Below are positions 54,270-63,520 of a DNA stretch of 64,000 nt, in pieces. The stretch's first letter is position 1; each line of letters starts with the position of its first letter. The stretch comes from Phoenicibacter sp963592435 (GTDB taxonomy: Bacteria > Actinomycetota > Coriobacteriia > Coriobacteriales > Eggerthellaceae), in the NCBI GenBank assembly GCA_963592435.1, contig CAVAWT010000007.1, positions 1-64,000 on the forward strand, written 5' to 3'. The notes under the pieces were generated by a model. It had not been told where the DNA came from, did no database searches, and saw only the letters and a program-made list of their open reading frames with translations. The position numbers and the translations under genes are program-made.

Positions 54270-55025
54270 TTGAGTAACGTTTTAAACATCGAGGTTTTGA
54301 GGCTTAAAAAAACAAAGCACACAGCGACTTTGCTCGCTGTGTGCGCCCTTGCGCTTGCTTTCTTGGTTGGCGTTTTGCCAGGGACGCGTGCTCAATACGC
54401 GACGTCTGACCAAGACACACACATTTTTGTTTTCTCAGAAAACAAAGATGTGCGTGTTGCGCTTGAAGAGCCGAGCTGGACTGCTTTTTCTGGAATTGGA
54501 GTCAGTGCGGGAACAACTAAAGCGAAAGACCCGATTGTCAAAAATGAGAAAGAAAAAGGGAATGGATGCTATTTCCGAGTCAACCTAAGGATTGTTGACG
54601 ATGAAGGAAACACTCTTGACCCAACAACAGACAAAGCGCGAGTTCAGTTGATTTTGCAAACGCTTTGGTCTGATCCTTCAGATTCGATCGACGTTTCAAA
54701 AGCTTACACATTGACTGAAGTTAAAAATTTGCCTGGAGTCAATCAAGAATATAACCAAAGCGCATTCAAAGCTCCTGTTTGGAACGAAAAAATGCAGGCT
54801 TGGTGCATAAATTATGATGGAGTGCTGGACGGAGGAGAGTCAGTTCAAGTTTTTGACAAAATGGTGATCCCTGCGGATTACACAAACGAAGAAATCACGT
54901 TGATGGGAAATTATTATGTCAACTTGTGGGTTCAAGCAATCCAAGCTGATGGATTTTCTTCAACAGATGAAGCGCTTGCTCAATTGTCAAACGAAAATGT
55001 CAAAAACGACATAAAGACTGCTTAA
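54270..55025 (+). CDS. Exported protein, third of four
   Basis: A 251-residue protein from TTG 54270 (GGGAGAG upstream). The signal segment (TATLLAVCALALAFLVGVLPG) lies at about residues 18-38, then TRAQYATSDQDTHIFVFS. It shares with its neighbours the pattern VALEEPSW...AKDPIVKN and a later VMGNYYVNLW-type strand. It probably belongs to the same assembly as 53187 and 55050, perhaps as a minor component. No anchor is present. Confidence 0.72.
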   Translation: MSNVLNIEVLRLKKTKHTATLLAVCALALAFLVGVLPGTRAQYATSDQDTHIFVFSENKDVRVALEEPSWTAFSGIGVSAGTTKAKDPIVKNEKEKGNGCYFRVNLRIVDDEGNTLDPTTDKARVQLILQTLWSDPSDSIDVSKAYTLTEVKNLPGVNQEYNQSAFKAPVWNEKMQAWCINYDGVLDGGESVQVFDKMVIPADYTNEEITLMGNYYVNLWVQAIQADGFSSTDEALAQLSNENVKNDIKTA

Positions 55026-55049
55026 GGGAAGATTTTTTTAGCTAATCAT

Positions 55050-56189
55050 ATGGCATTAAGTGAAAGAAAGAAAGGTTTAAACGTGAAGGAAGGGAGCACT
55101 TCAAAAAGCATCCCTTGGTTAACCCTTGCGCTTGTCTTTTTCTTGGGCGCACTGCTTTTTGGTGTTGGTGGCACTTTTGCGGCTCTCACAGACGCTCAAA
55201 AACATGACGACTTGAACGCCTATCCTGATGGCAAGTTAATAAATAAAGGTGAAGCAATCGGAGAGGTCGAAGCCTATCCTGGACTTGCAATTGACAGAAC
55301 TGTCGTCGCCAAAAATGAAGGCAAACAAGAGATGTATGTTCGCATGCAACTTTCTAAAGTTTGGGTTCAGAAGAACTCAAGTGGCAAGTGGGAAAAAACA
55401 ACCGACACATCGCTTCAAACAGATTTCATTGAAATTGTGCTCGATGACACAAGCTCCTGGATTGATGGCGGAGACGGCTGGTATTATTACAAATCGTCCA
55501 TCAAGGCAGGGGATCAGAGCACTTCTTTGTTGAAACAAGTCAAGCTCTCTGATGACATTGGAGAGGACCAAAACGACAACTGGTATCATGAAGTCACGAC
55601 TTCGAGTAAATATGTTGGCAAAGCAGCGCAGGTTGCTGTGACGATGCAGTGCACCGCAGAGCCAATCGTCCACACAGTTAAAGTCAACACAAATGGTGGC
55701 ACGGAGATTGACGACATCGTCGTCGAGGACGGGAAAATCGTTAAACGCCCTTCAGACCCTGTGCGAGCAGGCTACACTTTTGCAGGTTGGTATGCAGATG
55801 AAGCGTGCACGATTCCTTATGACTTCGATGCTCCTGTGACTGGTGACATAACGCTTTATGCCAAGTGGACAAAAAATCCTGATCCTGTTGATCCAGACGA
55901 CCCAGACGATCCAGACGACCCAGTTGATCCAGTTGATCCCGTTGATCCAACGCCAAGCGACAGCGGAAATTCAACGACTAATGAGACTGTTACCCCAACA
56001 GTTCATCTTGTCGAAGCAACGTCCTATGGCGACGATGCGTCAACGCAAACAACAGCCAATCTCGTTCAAACAGGGGACGGGTTTTCGACGACGACAACAA
56101 TTTTGTTTGCTTTAGCCGCAATCTCGCTTGTTGGTTGTCTCTCAGCATTTTTCTTCGCAGCGCGTCGTTCTCGCGAAGATGAAGAATAA
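55050..56189 (+). CDS. Surface-anchored protein with InlB repeat and LVQTG sorting-like motif
   Basis: A 379-residue protein. The signal region has VGGTFAALTDAQKHDD (SipW-type motif, about residues 39-54). The next part shares VAKNEGKQEMYVRM with TasA-like proteins. One InlB B-type repeat (VNTNGGTEIDD...GYTFAGWY...LYAKW) is followed by a DPDDPDDP/VDP stalk. The end has LVQTGDG, a hydrophobic helix and the basic tail ARRSRE, a plausible sortase signal (LVQTG for LPXTG). It could anchor the three upstream proteins to the wall. Confidence 0.82.
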   Translation: MALSERKKGLNVKEGSTSKSIPWLTLALVFFLGALLFGVGGTFAALTDAQKHDDLNAYPDGKLINKGEAIGEVEAYPGLAIDRTVVAKNEGKQEMYVRMQLSKVWVQKNSSGKWEKTTDTSLQTDFIEIVLDDTSSWIDGGDGWYYYKSSIKAGDQSTSLLKQVKLSDDIGEDQNDNWYHEVTTSSKYVGKAAQVAVTMQCTAEPIVHTVKVNTNGGTEIDDIVVEDGKIVKRPSDPVRAGYTFAGWYADEACTIPYDFDAPVTGDITLYAKWTKNPDPVDPDDPDDPDDPVDPVDPVDPTPSDSGNSTTNETVTPTVHLVEATSYGDDASTQTTANLVQTGDGFSTTTTILFALAAISLVGCLSAFFFAARRSREDEE

Positions 56190-56208
56190 TAAGATAATAG
56201 AGTTTTTC

Positions 56209-56721
56209 TCAAATAAAAAACTGGATTATAAAACTACCAAGAGTGCCGATTGTCCAAAACGGTGCAAACGGAAGTGTTATTTCTGAAAAATTTTGACCTT
56301 TAACTTTCTTAAAAATTGAAACCATTACCTGAAGAAAGCAAGCTATGAGTAGCGAGATCGCTAGTGCTTCAAAGGTTAAAAAAAGACAAGTTGAGCCAAC
56401 AAGTTTTATGTCGCCACCCCCAAAGAGCTCCTTGTTTTGAATTTTCTCAAATCCAACAGTGACAACGAGAAGGACAATGAGAATACCAAGAGCAAAAACA
56501 ACTTGAGAAGCTGTGTCGGTTGTTGAAAAGCTCTTCCTAGAAAAAGCCCATACCAGCGCATTTTCAACTGCAAAAATTGCAACAATAAACATCGGATAGC
56601 AGTTTGGAATCTCCCGTGTTTTTATGTCAGACTTCGAGGCACCAAAAAGACATACGAGAACTGCAATTTCAGTGATTGTCCTCGCGATTTGTGCAAAATC
56701 GAAGCTAGGGATTGAAAACAT
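56209..56721 (-). CDS. A24 prepilin-peptidase-like membrane protease
   Basis: A 170-residue protein with about five membrane segments. It has the two Asp motifs of A24 aspartic proteases: SDIKTREIPN near residue 31 and FGGGDIKLV near residue 100 (GxGD type). The methyltransferase domain of full PilD enzymes is absent, as in the archaeal/Tad-type short forms. Its ATG directly follows the purA stop. No pilin or Tad genes are in the window. Confidence 0.82.
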   Translation of the reverse strand: MFSIPSFDFAQIARTITEIAVLVCLFGASKSDIKTREIPNCYPMFIVAIFAVENALVWAFSRKSFSTTDTASQVVFALGILIVLLVVTVGFEKIQNKELFGGGDIKLVGSTCLFLTFEALAISLLIACFLQVMVSIFKKVKGQNFSEITLPFAPFWTIGTLGSFIIQFFI

Positions 56722-58026
56722 TTATCTCTCTATCGTTTGATTTCTTTCTGGACCAGTTGAGATGAATGTCATTTTGACGCCGATTTGTTCTTCTAAGAAG
56801 TTGATGTAGGACTGAGCGTTTTGTGGAAGATCCTCAAACTTTGTGCATGAACTGATGTCTTCACCTTTCCATCCAGGCAATTCGACATAGACTGGTTCAG
56901 TATGGAACAAGACTGATTGCTGCATCGGGAAATAGTCATATTTTTTGCCACCGCATTCATATGCAACACACACTTTGAGGGTGTCAAACGATGAGAGAAC
57001 ATCGAGTTTTGTTAGAGCTATGCGAGTGAGACCGTGGATGTCTGCAGAATATCTCCCAACGACTGCATCGAACCATCCACATCTGCGTTTGCGTCCAGTC
57101 GTCGTTCCAAACTCGTGACCCTCTTTGCAAAGAGTCTCGCCATCGATTGCATCCTGTCCCGAGCCTCCCGTCTCTTCAAAGAGGAGTTCGGTTGGGAACG
57201 GTCCTTCTCCGACGCGTGTTGTGTAGGCTTTCATTATCCCTAAAACGTCGTTTATGTGTGTTGGACCAACTCCTGATCCAGTGCAAGCTCCTCCCGAACA
57301 GCAGTTCGACGATGTGACAAAAGGATAGGTTCCATGGTCAACGTCAAGCATTGAGGCTTGAGCACCTTCAAAGAGGATGTTTTTGTTTGCCCGAATAGCG
57401 TCATTTAGGAGTTGCGCAGTTTCTGCAACGTGCTTCTTTAAAATTCGAGCATAATCGAGGTATTCCTCCATGATTTCATCGACTGAAAATGTTTGCAGAC
57501 AATAAACCTTTGACAAAATCGCATTCGTTCTTTCAAGAACAGTTTCAAGTTTTAGTCTGAAAATTTTCTCGTCGAGCAAATCTTGGATTCTGATTCCGCG
57601 ACGAGCGACTTTGTCTTGGTAGCAAGGTCCAATCCCTCGCTTCGTTGTGCCAATTTTGTTTTTGCCGAGGCGCTTCTCATCTGCTCCGTCAAGAACTTTA
57701 TGGTAGGGCATGATGACGTGAGCATCGCAAGAAATTTTCAAGTTTTCGCAGCTTATGTTTTCGTTTTGAAGCATCGCCATTTCTTTGACGAGAACGCCTG
57801 GATCGATGACACAACCGTTTCCTATGACAGGAGTGCACTTTTTGCTCAAAACTCCACTTGGCATGAGGTGGAGTTGCAATTTTGTGTCACCCACGATAAC
57901 AGTGTGTCCAGCGTTGTTTCCGCCAGCGCACCTGACAACATAATCATAATTCCCACTTATGAGATCTGTGATTTTACCCTTGCCTTCGTCTCCCCACTGG
58001 CAACCAACGATCACTGTTGAAGTCAT
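56722..58026 (-). CDS. purA: Adenylosuccinate synthetase
   Basis: A 434-residue protein of normal length. The GTP loop is GCQWGDEGKGK, followed by GGNNAGHTV, GIGPCYQDKVARRGIR, EGAQASMLDVDHGTYPFVTSS and TTGRKRRCGWFD. It makes adenylosuccinate from IMP, Asp and GTP in AMP synthesis. Confidence 0.97.
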   Translation of the reverse strand: MTSTVIVGCQWGDEGKGKITDLISGNYDYVVRCAGGNNAGHTVIVGDTKLQLHLMPSGVLSKKCTPVIGNGCVIDPGVLVKEMAMLQNENISCENLKISCDAHVIMPYHKVLDGADEKRLGKNKIGTTKRGIGPCYQDKVARRGIRIQDLLDEKIFRLKLETVLERTNAILSKVYCLQTFSVDEIMEEYLDYARILKKHVAETAQLLNDAIRANKNILFEGAQASMLDVDHGTYPFVTSSNCCSGGACTGSGVGPTHINDVLGIMKAYTTRVGEGPFPTELLFEETGGSGQDAIDGETLCKEGHEFGTTTGRKRRCGWFDAVVGRYSADIHGLTRIALTKLDVLSSFDTLKVCVAYECGGKKYDYFPMQQSVLFHTEPVYVELPGWKGEDISSCTKFEDLPQNAQSYINFLEEQIGVKMTFISTGPERNQTIER

Positions 58027-58066
58027 TTTCTTCTTCTCTCCTTTACTTTAATTTATCTAATCTGAC

Positions 58067-59245
58067 CTAGAGATTATTGTCTTCCACATATTTTTGAACG
58101 CGTTCAAAAATTGAGTTTCTTTCTTTCAAATTTTCAAGAAATGCGTCAACATCGCCTTCTCTTTTTGATTTGAATTCTTCATCGATGATGTCTGTTATTT
58201 CGCGATCCCATGCTTTAGCAATGGTGCTTGCCTGAGATTTTAAAGAATTGTAGGTGTCGTTCTGTGCTTTTAACTCTTCAGAATTTCTGTTTATGTAGGC
58301 ACTGGCTGCTGCGATTGTGGCATCTTGTGCCGAAGAATAGAGCTTGCAAAACTCAACGTAACTTTCAAGTTCCTTGCATGAGCTTGAAAAAACGGACGAG
58401 TCTTTTTTTGCTGTACTAATTGCGCTTTCAAAGCCCGACATTGCTTCTGCAACTGCGTTTTTCGATTCTGTTGCTGCCTGAATTGCTCTTTGTGCATCAT
58501 CAGAAGTGCCTTTCAAAAGATATGTTGTCGCTTGCCCATCAGCAGTGTTTGCTTCAGTCATCTTCTGAAACGCCGACTTCGCATTTGTTCGAATTGACAG
58601 ATAGGGAAGTGCATATTCAAGGACGTTGAAGTCTTCTTCAAGCACTTGCAATTCTTTGTTTATGAGCGACAAAGAGTTGTTTCCGATCTCTCGTTCAACT
58701 GGAGTTCCGATGTCTTTCAATGTTTCAGTCATGTTCTCTTTGTTTTTTTCAAGTGAGCTTTTTTTGGCAACTGCAATTTTTTCATATTTTTCCATGTCGC
58801 TGATCTTGACGCTTTGTGAGATTTCTGCTCCTTCGGCAGTCAAAAGTGTCTTGATCGACTCATGAAAATCAGAAAGGGCAACCGAATCGTTTTTGGCGCT
58901 GACAATTTCAGTTTGCAATTGTGCTAAGGAGCCTGATTGTTGTTGCATCCAAGCTGCTACTCCCAAAATGGCGATGGCAGTCAAAGCTAGGAAAATCGTT
59001 ATCGAAACGAGAACAACAATCAACTTTGAGTGAAAGTTCGATGAATAGCTTTTCTTCACTGCTCGCTGTGAAATGTCCCAAGGATCTGGTCTTTTTGCAG
59101 TTACGGAGTCGATTTTTTTCTTTTGCAAAACGTCGAAAGAAATTTCGTTTGAAGATCCAATCGTTTTTTCGATCACATGGCCGTGTTTCAGACTTTTTTG
59201 CTTTTTATCTTTTTTCGATTTTTTTTCTTTTTTTGATTTTCCCAT
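58067..59245 (-). CDS. Membrane-anchored coiled-coil protein, unknown function
   Basis: A 392-residue protein from ATG 59245; a TTG three bases upstream is the alternative. A very Lys-rich N-terminus (KKEKKSKKDKKQK) precedes one membrane segment at about residues 73-95, then a long, Ala/Ser/Lys/Glu-rich helical part of 290 residues outside the membrane. No enzyme motif is seen. It may be a cell-envelope structural protein. It lies upstream of purA on the same strand with 40 bp between. Confidence 0.75.
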   Translation of the reverse strand: MGKSKKEKKSKKDKKQKSLKHGHVIEKTIGSSNEISFDVLQKKKIDSVTAKRPDPWDISQRAVKKSYSSNFHSKLIVVLVSITIFLALTAIAILGVAAWMQQQSGSLAQLQTEIVSAKNDSVALSDFHESIKTLLTAEGAEISQSVKISDMEKYEKIAVAKKSSLEKNKENMTETLKDIGTPVEREIGNNSLSLINKELQVLEEDFNVLEYALPYLSIRTNAKSAFQKMTEANTADGQATTYLLKGTSDDAQRAIQAATESKNAVAEAMSGFESAISTAKKDSSVFSSSCKELESYVEFCKLYSSAQDATIAAASAYINRNSEELKAQNDTYNSLKSQASTIAKAWDREITDIIDEEFKSKREGDVDAFLENLKERNSIFERVQKYVEDNNL

Positions 59246-59345
59246 CAAAAATTGTCTTTTCTTGTTTCACACATAATTTTTTTCTTGCCTATAATTTTAC
59301 TTCATGTCTTATCATAAGAGGATAAAACTAAAGGAGATTGCTAAG

Positions 59346-60527
59346 ATGATTAATGAAAAAATGTTCAATCTTGGAAGCGAGCCTAGCGTCATTCGAGAGC
59401 TTTTTATGTGGGGACTGGCGAGAAAAAAAGAAGTGGGAGCTGAAAATGTCTTCGATTTTTCAATTGGAAACCCAAGCGTGCCTGCTCCAGAAGCTGTGAA
59501 GGAATCAATCGTCAAACACATGCAACACGACCCAGTGTCGCTTCATGCCTATTCTGTCGCCTCTGGAATTCAAGAGGTTCGGGAAGTCGTTGCTGACCAC
59601 ATTTCAAAATCGTTCGATTTCAAGGCAAGTGCAAAAAACCTATTTTTGACTGCTGGCGCATCAGGTGCTCTTTCAGCATCATTTTCGGCTGTTTGTAACC
59701 CAGGAGATGAGGTCATTGTCCCTGCTCCCTATTTTCCAGAATATGCAACATGGATTGCAACCGCTGCTTCAAAACTTGTTGCAGTTGATTGTGACCAAAA
59801 AACTTTTCAGCTAGATGTAAGCAAAATTGAGCAAGCGATAACACCGAAAACAAGCGCTGTCGTCGTTAATTCGCCGAACAATCCAACGGGTGCTGTCTAC
59901 ACTCGCGAATCGTTGGAAGATCTAGCGCGGGTTTTACATGAAAAAGAAAAGGAATTTGGAACGAAAATTTACATAATTTCTGATGAACCCTATCGCGAGA
60001 TAACTTATGGCGCAGAAGTTCCGTGGATCCCAGAAATCTATGCTCGAACAATCATTTGCTATTCTTTCAGTAAAACTCTGTCTTTGCCAGGAGAAAGAAT
60101 TGGATGGGCCTATGTTTCCGATGCGATGGATGAAGCAAGTGAGGTTGCAACATCAATTGCAGGTGCCGCGCGTGCGCTCGGTCACATTTGTGCACCAGTG
60201 CTTTTTCAGCGCGTCATGGCAGATTGCATCGATGTCGAAACAGACGTTTCGCCTTATGCAGAAAACAGAGATCTTTTGACAAAATTGCTTCAAACTTTGG
60301 GCTTTGAATATGCCGAGCCTGAAGGAGCGTTTTATCTTTGGATGAAAGCAAAAGAGAAAAGTGCAAAAGCGTTTTCTGACCGTGCGCGCGATCTTGATTT
60401 GCTAATTGTGCCTTCTGAAAGTTTTGGAGCGCAAGGTTGGGCTCGACTTTCCTATTGCATCTCTAAAGAGACGATCCTCAATTCTCGTCCAGCTTTTCAA
60501 AAATTGGCTGAGTCATATGAAAGTTAA
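59346..60527 (+). CDS. Class I pyridoxal-phosphate aminotransferase
   Basis: A 393-residue protein from ATG 59346, nine bases after AAGGAG; the frame upstream to 59304 is probably untranslated. Fold-type I motifs are DFSIGNPSVPAP, LFLTAGASGALS, VVNSPNNPTGAVY, SDEPYREI and SFSKTLSLPGERIGW with the PLP-binding Lys. It resembles aspartate/aromatic-type aminotransferases, but substrate cannot be read from sequence. Confidence 0.9.
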   Translation: MINEKMFNLGSEPSVIRELFMWGLARKKEVGAENVFDFSIGNPSVPAPEAVKESIVKHMQHDPVSLHAYSVASGIQEVREVVADHISKSFDFKASAKNLFLTAGASGALSASFSAVCNPGDEVIVPAPYFPEYATWIATAASKLVAVDCDQKTFQLDVSKIEQAITPKTSAVVVNSPNNPTGAVYTRESLEDLARVLHEKEKEFGTKIYIISDEPYREITYGAEVPWIPEIYARTIICYSFSKTLSLPGERIGWAYVSDAMDEASEVATSIAGAARALGHICAPVLFQRVMADCIDVETDVSPYAENRDLLTKLLQTLGFEYAEPEGAFYLWMKAKEKSAKAFSDRARDLDLLIVPSESFGAQGWARLSYCISKETILNSRPAFQKLAESYES

Positions 60528-60569
60528 GTGCACTTTTCGGCTAAATGAATAAAAAGTTTAAAATCACAA

Positions 60570-60598
60570 TTGACCGAAAAGCATTTTAGTCGTATAAT
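60570..60598 (+). promoter_or_regulatory. Promoter of tRNA-Leu
   Basis: -35 TTGACC (60570-60575) and -10 TATAAT (60593-60598) are 17 bp apart, giving a start near 60605, 18 nt before the mature tRNA. Confidence 0.75.
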
Positions 60599-60622
60599 TT
60601 TTAATTCGTTTGAAGAAAACGA

Positions 60623-60708
60623 GCCCGGGTGGCGGAATGGCAGACGCGTCGGTCTCAAAAACCGATGTCCTTACGGGCGTGTGGGTTCGACTCCCACCCC
60701 GGGCACCA
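60623..60708 (+). tRNA. tRNA-Leu (anticodon CAA)
   Basis: The acceptor stem GCCCGGG (60623-60629) pairs with CCCGGGC (60698-60704), followed by ACCA with encoded CCA. The anticodon stem TCGGT/ACCGA encloses CTCAAAA with anticodon CAA, reading UUG. A long variable arm (class II) and TTCGA T-loop are present. Confidence 0.96.
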
Positions 60709-60728
60709 GTTGATTTAAGGTTTTAATC

Positions 60729-61454
60729 GTGGGAGAAAAGTTGCTTAAGGCGATTGTTGTTGATGATGAGGCACCAGCTCGCAATGAATTGAAGTGCCTG
60801 TTAGACGAAGCAGGTGGGGTTGAAGTTGTTGCTGAGGCATCAAATGCAACAGAGGCGATTGCGTCGTTGCAAAGCAATGCTTGCGATGTGATGTTTCTCG
60901 ACATTAACATGCCTGACGCAAATGGTCTCAAACTTGCAGGTGCGCTTCGCACATTGTCTTTTCCACCGAGTGTTGTCTTTGTTTCTGCATACAGCGAATA
61001 TGCAGTCGATGCATTTCAAGTGAGAGCGGTGGACTATCTTTTGAAGCCAGTTGAGCTGGATCGCTTAAAAGAGTCGATAAAGATAATCGAAAATCGTCGT
61101 GCAATTCTTGCTAACCACAAAAAAACGATAAAAATTTCTTGTGAAAAATCAGGCAAAAAAATTGATGTTAACGCAAAAGACATCATTTTTGCAAGAGCTC
61201 GTGATGACTATGCATTCATACAAACTAAGACAGGAAAGTATTTCGCGGCAACTTCGCTTTCTGCAATGGAAAACGAAGTCGAACCAATCGGTTTTATGCG
61301 TGTTCACAGGAGCTATCTTGTCAACATGAAGTTTGCAGAGCGCGTTCTTTCTGTTGAAGGTGGATCTGCTACGCTTCAATTAAAGGGCACTGACGAAAAA
61401 ATTCCAGTGTCTCGCAGGAAAATTTCAATGATTAAAAAGATGTTAGATGCATAA
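60729..61454 (+). CDS. LytTR-family response regulator
   Basis: A 241-residue protein from GTG 60729. The receiver domain has VVDDEAPARNEL, phospho-acceptor FLDINMPD at about residue 59 and LKPVEL. The C-terminal LytTR DNA-binding domain (from about residue 135) has KDIIFARARDDYAFI and FMRVHRSYLVNM. No sensor kinase is adjacent. Its last codons overlap the next gene by 8 bp, so the two are co-translated. Confidence 0.93.
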   Translation: MGEKLLKAIVVDDEAPARNELKCLLDEAGGVEVVAEASNATEAIASLQSNACDVMFLDINMPDANGLKLAGALRTLSFPPSVVFVSAYSEYAVDAFQVRAVDYLLKPVELDRLKESIKIIENRRAILANHKKTIKISCEKSGKKIDVNAKDIIFARARDDYAFIQTKTGKYFAATSLSAMENEVEPIGFMRVHRSYLVNMKFAERVLSVEGGSATLQLKGTDEKIPVSRRKISMIKKMLDA

Positions 61455-62691
61455 AGACGAACTTGTCTCAGAGTTTGAGGAAAAGCTCGAACAGGAAGTC
61501 GATGATGTCACTCATCCAAGTGTCGACAAGGAGATCCCGCTCGGCTTAAGAATTTTTGCGCTCCTTACGCTTCTCTACTCACTAGTCTACACTTTTGGAA
61601 CTTTCAAAACTTTATGGAGATGGATCTTCTCGGGTGCCTACATCGATGCATCTCTCGGAATGTCGACGACAATAGTCGAGTTGACAAGCATTATCACATT
61701 TGCGCTTTTGACGATCTGCATGATCGTTCTTTCCGTTTTGCTCCTGACAGAGAAGCGAAAATTTGCTGCACGCTTCATATATGTCGAATATATGCTCCTT
61801 GCAACAAATCTTGTCTGTCACATAATGCTTAACGGAATTCATAAATCGCTCGGAATCTACATCATCGGCTTTCTGATCTTGATCTTGTTGCAAATCTACC
61901 TCGATCCGATGCTCAGCAAAGAGCGTGAGCAAGAAAGAGCAGAACAGGACGAACGATGGAGAATTGAGCAAAGAGAGGGCATTCTTGGTTTTGATAAAAC
62001 AGGAAAAGGTGCAATTGAGATAAACTTTTTCAACGTTTTTTGGATGTTTGTTGTTTGCTCATTCATCGGTCTTGTCGTGGAGGAGGTCTATCACTTCGTT
62101 TTCGTCGTTCCAGGCGAGTGGCAAGACAGAGCAGGGCTTCTGTTCGGACCATTTTCTCCGATCTATGGTTTTGGGGCGGTGATAATGAGCATTGCGCTAA
62201 ATCGCCTTCACAAGCGTTCAGTCATCCTCATTTTTTTGTTTTCAGCGATCATTGGAGGGCTCTTTGAAGCGTTCGTTGCCTATTTCATGCAGTTTGCTTT
62301 CGGTGCTGTTGCATGGGACTATTCCAACGAGGTTTTGCCACTATTCGGAGGGAAAACATGCCTGAAATTTATGATAATGTGGGGCTTCATGGGCGCAGTG
62401 TGGCTAAAAGTCGTCATGCCAACGGTCGTCAAAATCATCAATAAAATTCCTTGGAACTGGAGATATTTCTTAACAACGGTTGCCTCTGCCCTCATGCTGA
62501 CTAATGCTATCATGACCTTGCAGGCGCTTGATTGCTGGTATGAGCGCGTGTCTTCAGGTGGTGAGACTGTTAACAATTCCAACATAACAAAGTTTTACGC
62601 AACTCATTTCGACGATGACTACATGGAGAAGCGCTTCGAATCGATGACAATTGTTCCTGACGATGCTGTCAGAAACAATCATTCACAATAA
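61447..62691 (+). CDS. CmpB-type (PF06541-like) polytopic membrane protein
   Basis: A 414-residue protein with about nine to ten membrane segments. The C-terminal half (from about residue 190) has the family pattern: FFNVFWMFVVCSFIGLVVE, LLFGPFSPIYGFGAV, and FEAFVAYFMQFAFGAVAWDYS. This family is often annotated as a putative ABC-transporter permease, but no ATPase is adjacent. Coupling to the LytTR regulator suggests it may be a signalling partner. Confidence 0.82.
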   Translation: MHKDELVSEFEEKLEQEVDDVTHPSVDKEIPLGLRIFALLTLLYSLVYTFGTFKTLWRWIFSGAYIDASLGMSTTIVELTSIITFALLTICMIVLSVLLLTEKRKFAARFIYVEYMLLATNLVCHIMLNGIHKSLGIYIIGFLILILLQIYLDPMLSKEREQERAEQDERWRIEQREGILGFDKTGKGAIEINFFNVFWMFVVCSFIGLVVEEVYHFVFVVPGEWQDRAGLLFGPFSPIYGFGAVIMSIALNRLHKRSVILIFLFSAIIGGLFEAFVAYFMQFAFGAVAWDYSNEVLPLFGGKTCLKFMIMWGFMGAVWLKVVMPTVVKIINKIPWNWRYFLTTVASALMLTNAIMTLQALDCWYERVSSGGETVNNSNITKFYATHFDDDYMEKRFESMTIVPDDAVRNNHSQ

Positions 62692-62757
62692 TTTACAACT
62701 TGTAAATTATGAATACTTAAGACCTCTGTTTAATTTTGCAGGACTTAAAAGTTTTCT

Positions 62758-62786
62758 TTGTCAATTGTCGAAACTTTCTTTATAAT
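62758..62786 (+). promoter_or_regulatory. Promoter of tRNA-Ser
   Basis: -35 TTGTCA (62758-62763) and -10 TATAAT (62781-62786) are 17 bp apart. The predicted transcript start is about 13 nt before the mature tRNA. Confidence 0.75.
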
Positions 62787-62805
62787 TAAGTTTCTTAAAA
62801 AATAT

Positions 62806-62898
62806 GGAGGGGTGGCTGAGCGGTTGAAGGCGGCGGTCTCGAAAATCGTTGTGCAGCTGAATGCTGTACCCAGGGTTCGAATCCCTGCCCCTCCGCCA
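62806..62898 (+). tRNA. tRNA-Ser (anticodon CGA)
   Basis: The acceptor stem GGAGGGG (62806-62812) pairs with CCCCTCC (62888-62894), then discriminator G and encoded CCA. The anticodon loop CTCGAAA gives anticodon CGA, reading UCG. The anticodon stem contains two G-U pairs. A long variable arm and GGTTCGAATCC T-arm are present. Confidence 0.95.
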
Positions 62899-62926
62899 TT
62901 TTATAACTTAGCAAGGAGCAAAGAAG

Positions 62927-63391
62927 ATGCAAGATAGAGACATAAAAATCGACAACGTGGCACTCTCTGATGTTCCTGAAGATCTCTTAAATAACATCGT
63001 TTATGCCTTGGAAGAAGGCAAAAAAATTCTTGAGACGGCAACGCACGGACAAAGCTTCGCTCCTTTCACAGCGATTGTTGTTGGGGAAGAAGTTTATTTG
63101 GAGTCATACGACTCTGAAGATGCCGACGTTGCATTTGAAAAAGCACACAAAAAAGTGAAGAAAAAAAAGGGTGCAATAAGCTATGCTTTTTGTTACGATG
63201 GCTTCGTCGAAACTGAGGACGGCGAGAGAGATGCAGTCATCGCAGAGGGAGCAAAACCTGACTCTGAGTGCGGTTTTGCGATCGCTATGCCCTATGAAAT
63301 GAAAGGCAAAGCTGAAAAAGGAAAAGCAAAATTCGAGTTCAATGACGGAAGTGTTTTTCTTGGAGAAGCCCCAAATTTCTTTCACAAATAA
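62927..63391 (+). CDS. Hypothetical protein
   Basis: A 154-residue protein with AGGAG well placed before ATG 62927. It has FAPFTAIVVGEEVYLESYD, a KKVKKKKGAISYAFCYDG strand and GFAIAMPYEMKGKAEKGK. It is probably a small cytoplasmic alpha/beta protein; I do not recognise the family. It lies between tRNA-Ser and rpsF. Confidence 0.75.
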   Translation: MQDRDIKIDNVALSDVPEDLLNNIVYALEEGKKILETATHGQSFAPFTAIVVGEEVYLESYDSEDADVAFEKAHKKVKKKKGAISYAFCYDGFVETEDGERDAVIAEGAKPDSECGFAIAMPYEMKGKAEKGKAKFEFNDGSVFLGEAPNFFHK

Positions 63392-63482
63392 TTCACAGCT
63401 TCGTTCACAAATAAATCACGTTTTTTAACACTTTCTTATTCATAAAACAGTGACGTTTTTGTTTCCGTTTTATGGAATCTTC

Positions 63483-63520
63483 AAACTAACATGTTGTTTT
63501 AAGAGATGTTAGTTTTTGTT
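63483..63520 (+). terminator. Probable terminator hairpin after the hypothetical gene
   Basis: A ten-base-pair stem (63483-63492 with 63506-63515; AAACTAACAT and ATGTTAGTTT) encloses a 13-nt loop and is followed by TTGTT. The stem is AT-rich, so the terminator may be weak. Confidence 0.5.

Noticed and set aside
60533..60581. Inverted repeat CTTTTCGG/CCGAAAAG before tRNA-Leu as a terminator or operator
   Set aside because: Only 8 bp with a 33-nt loop and overlapping the -35; too weak to call.
62690..62708. AATTTAC/GTAAATT hairpin after the CmpB-type gene
   Set aside because: Seven AT-rich pairs overlapping the stop codon, no U-tract after it.
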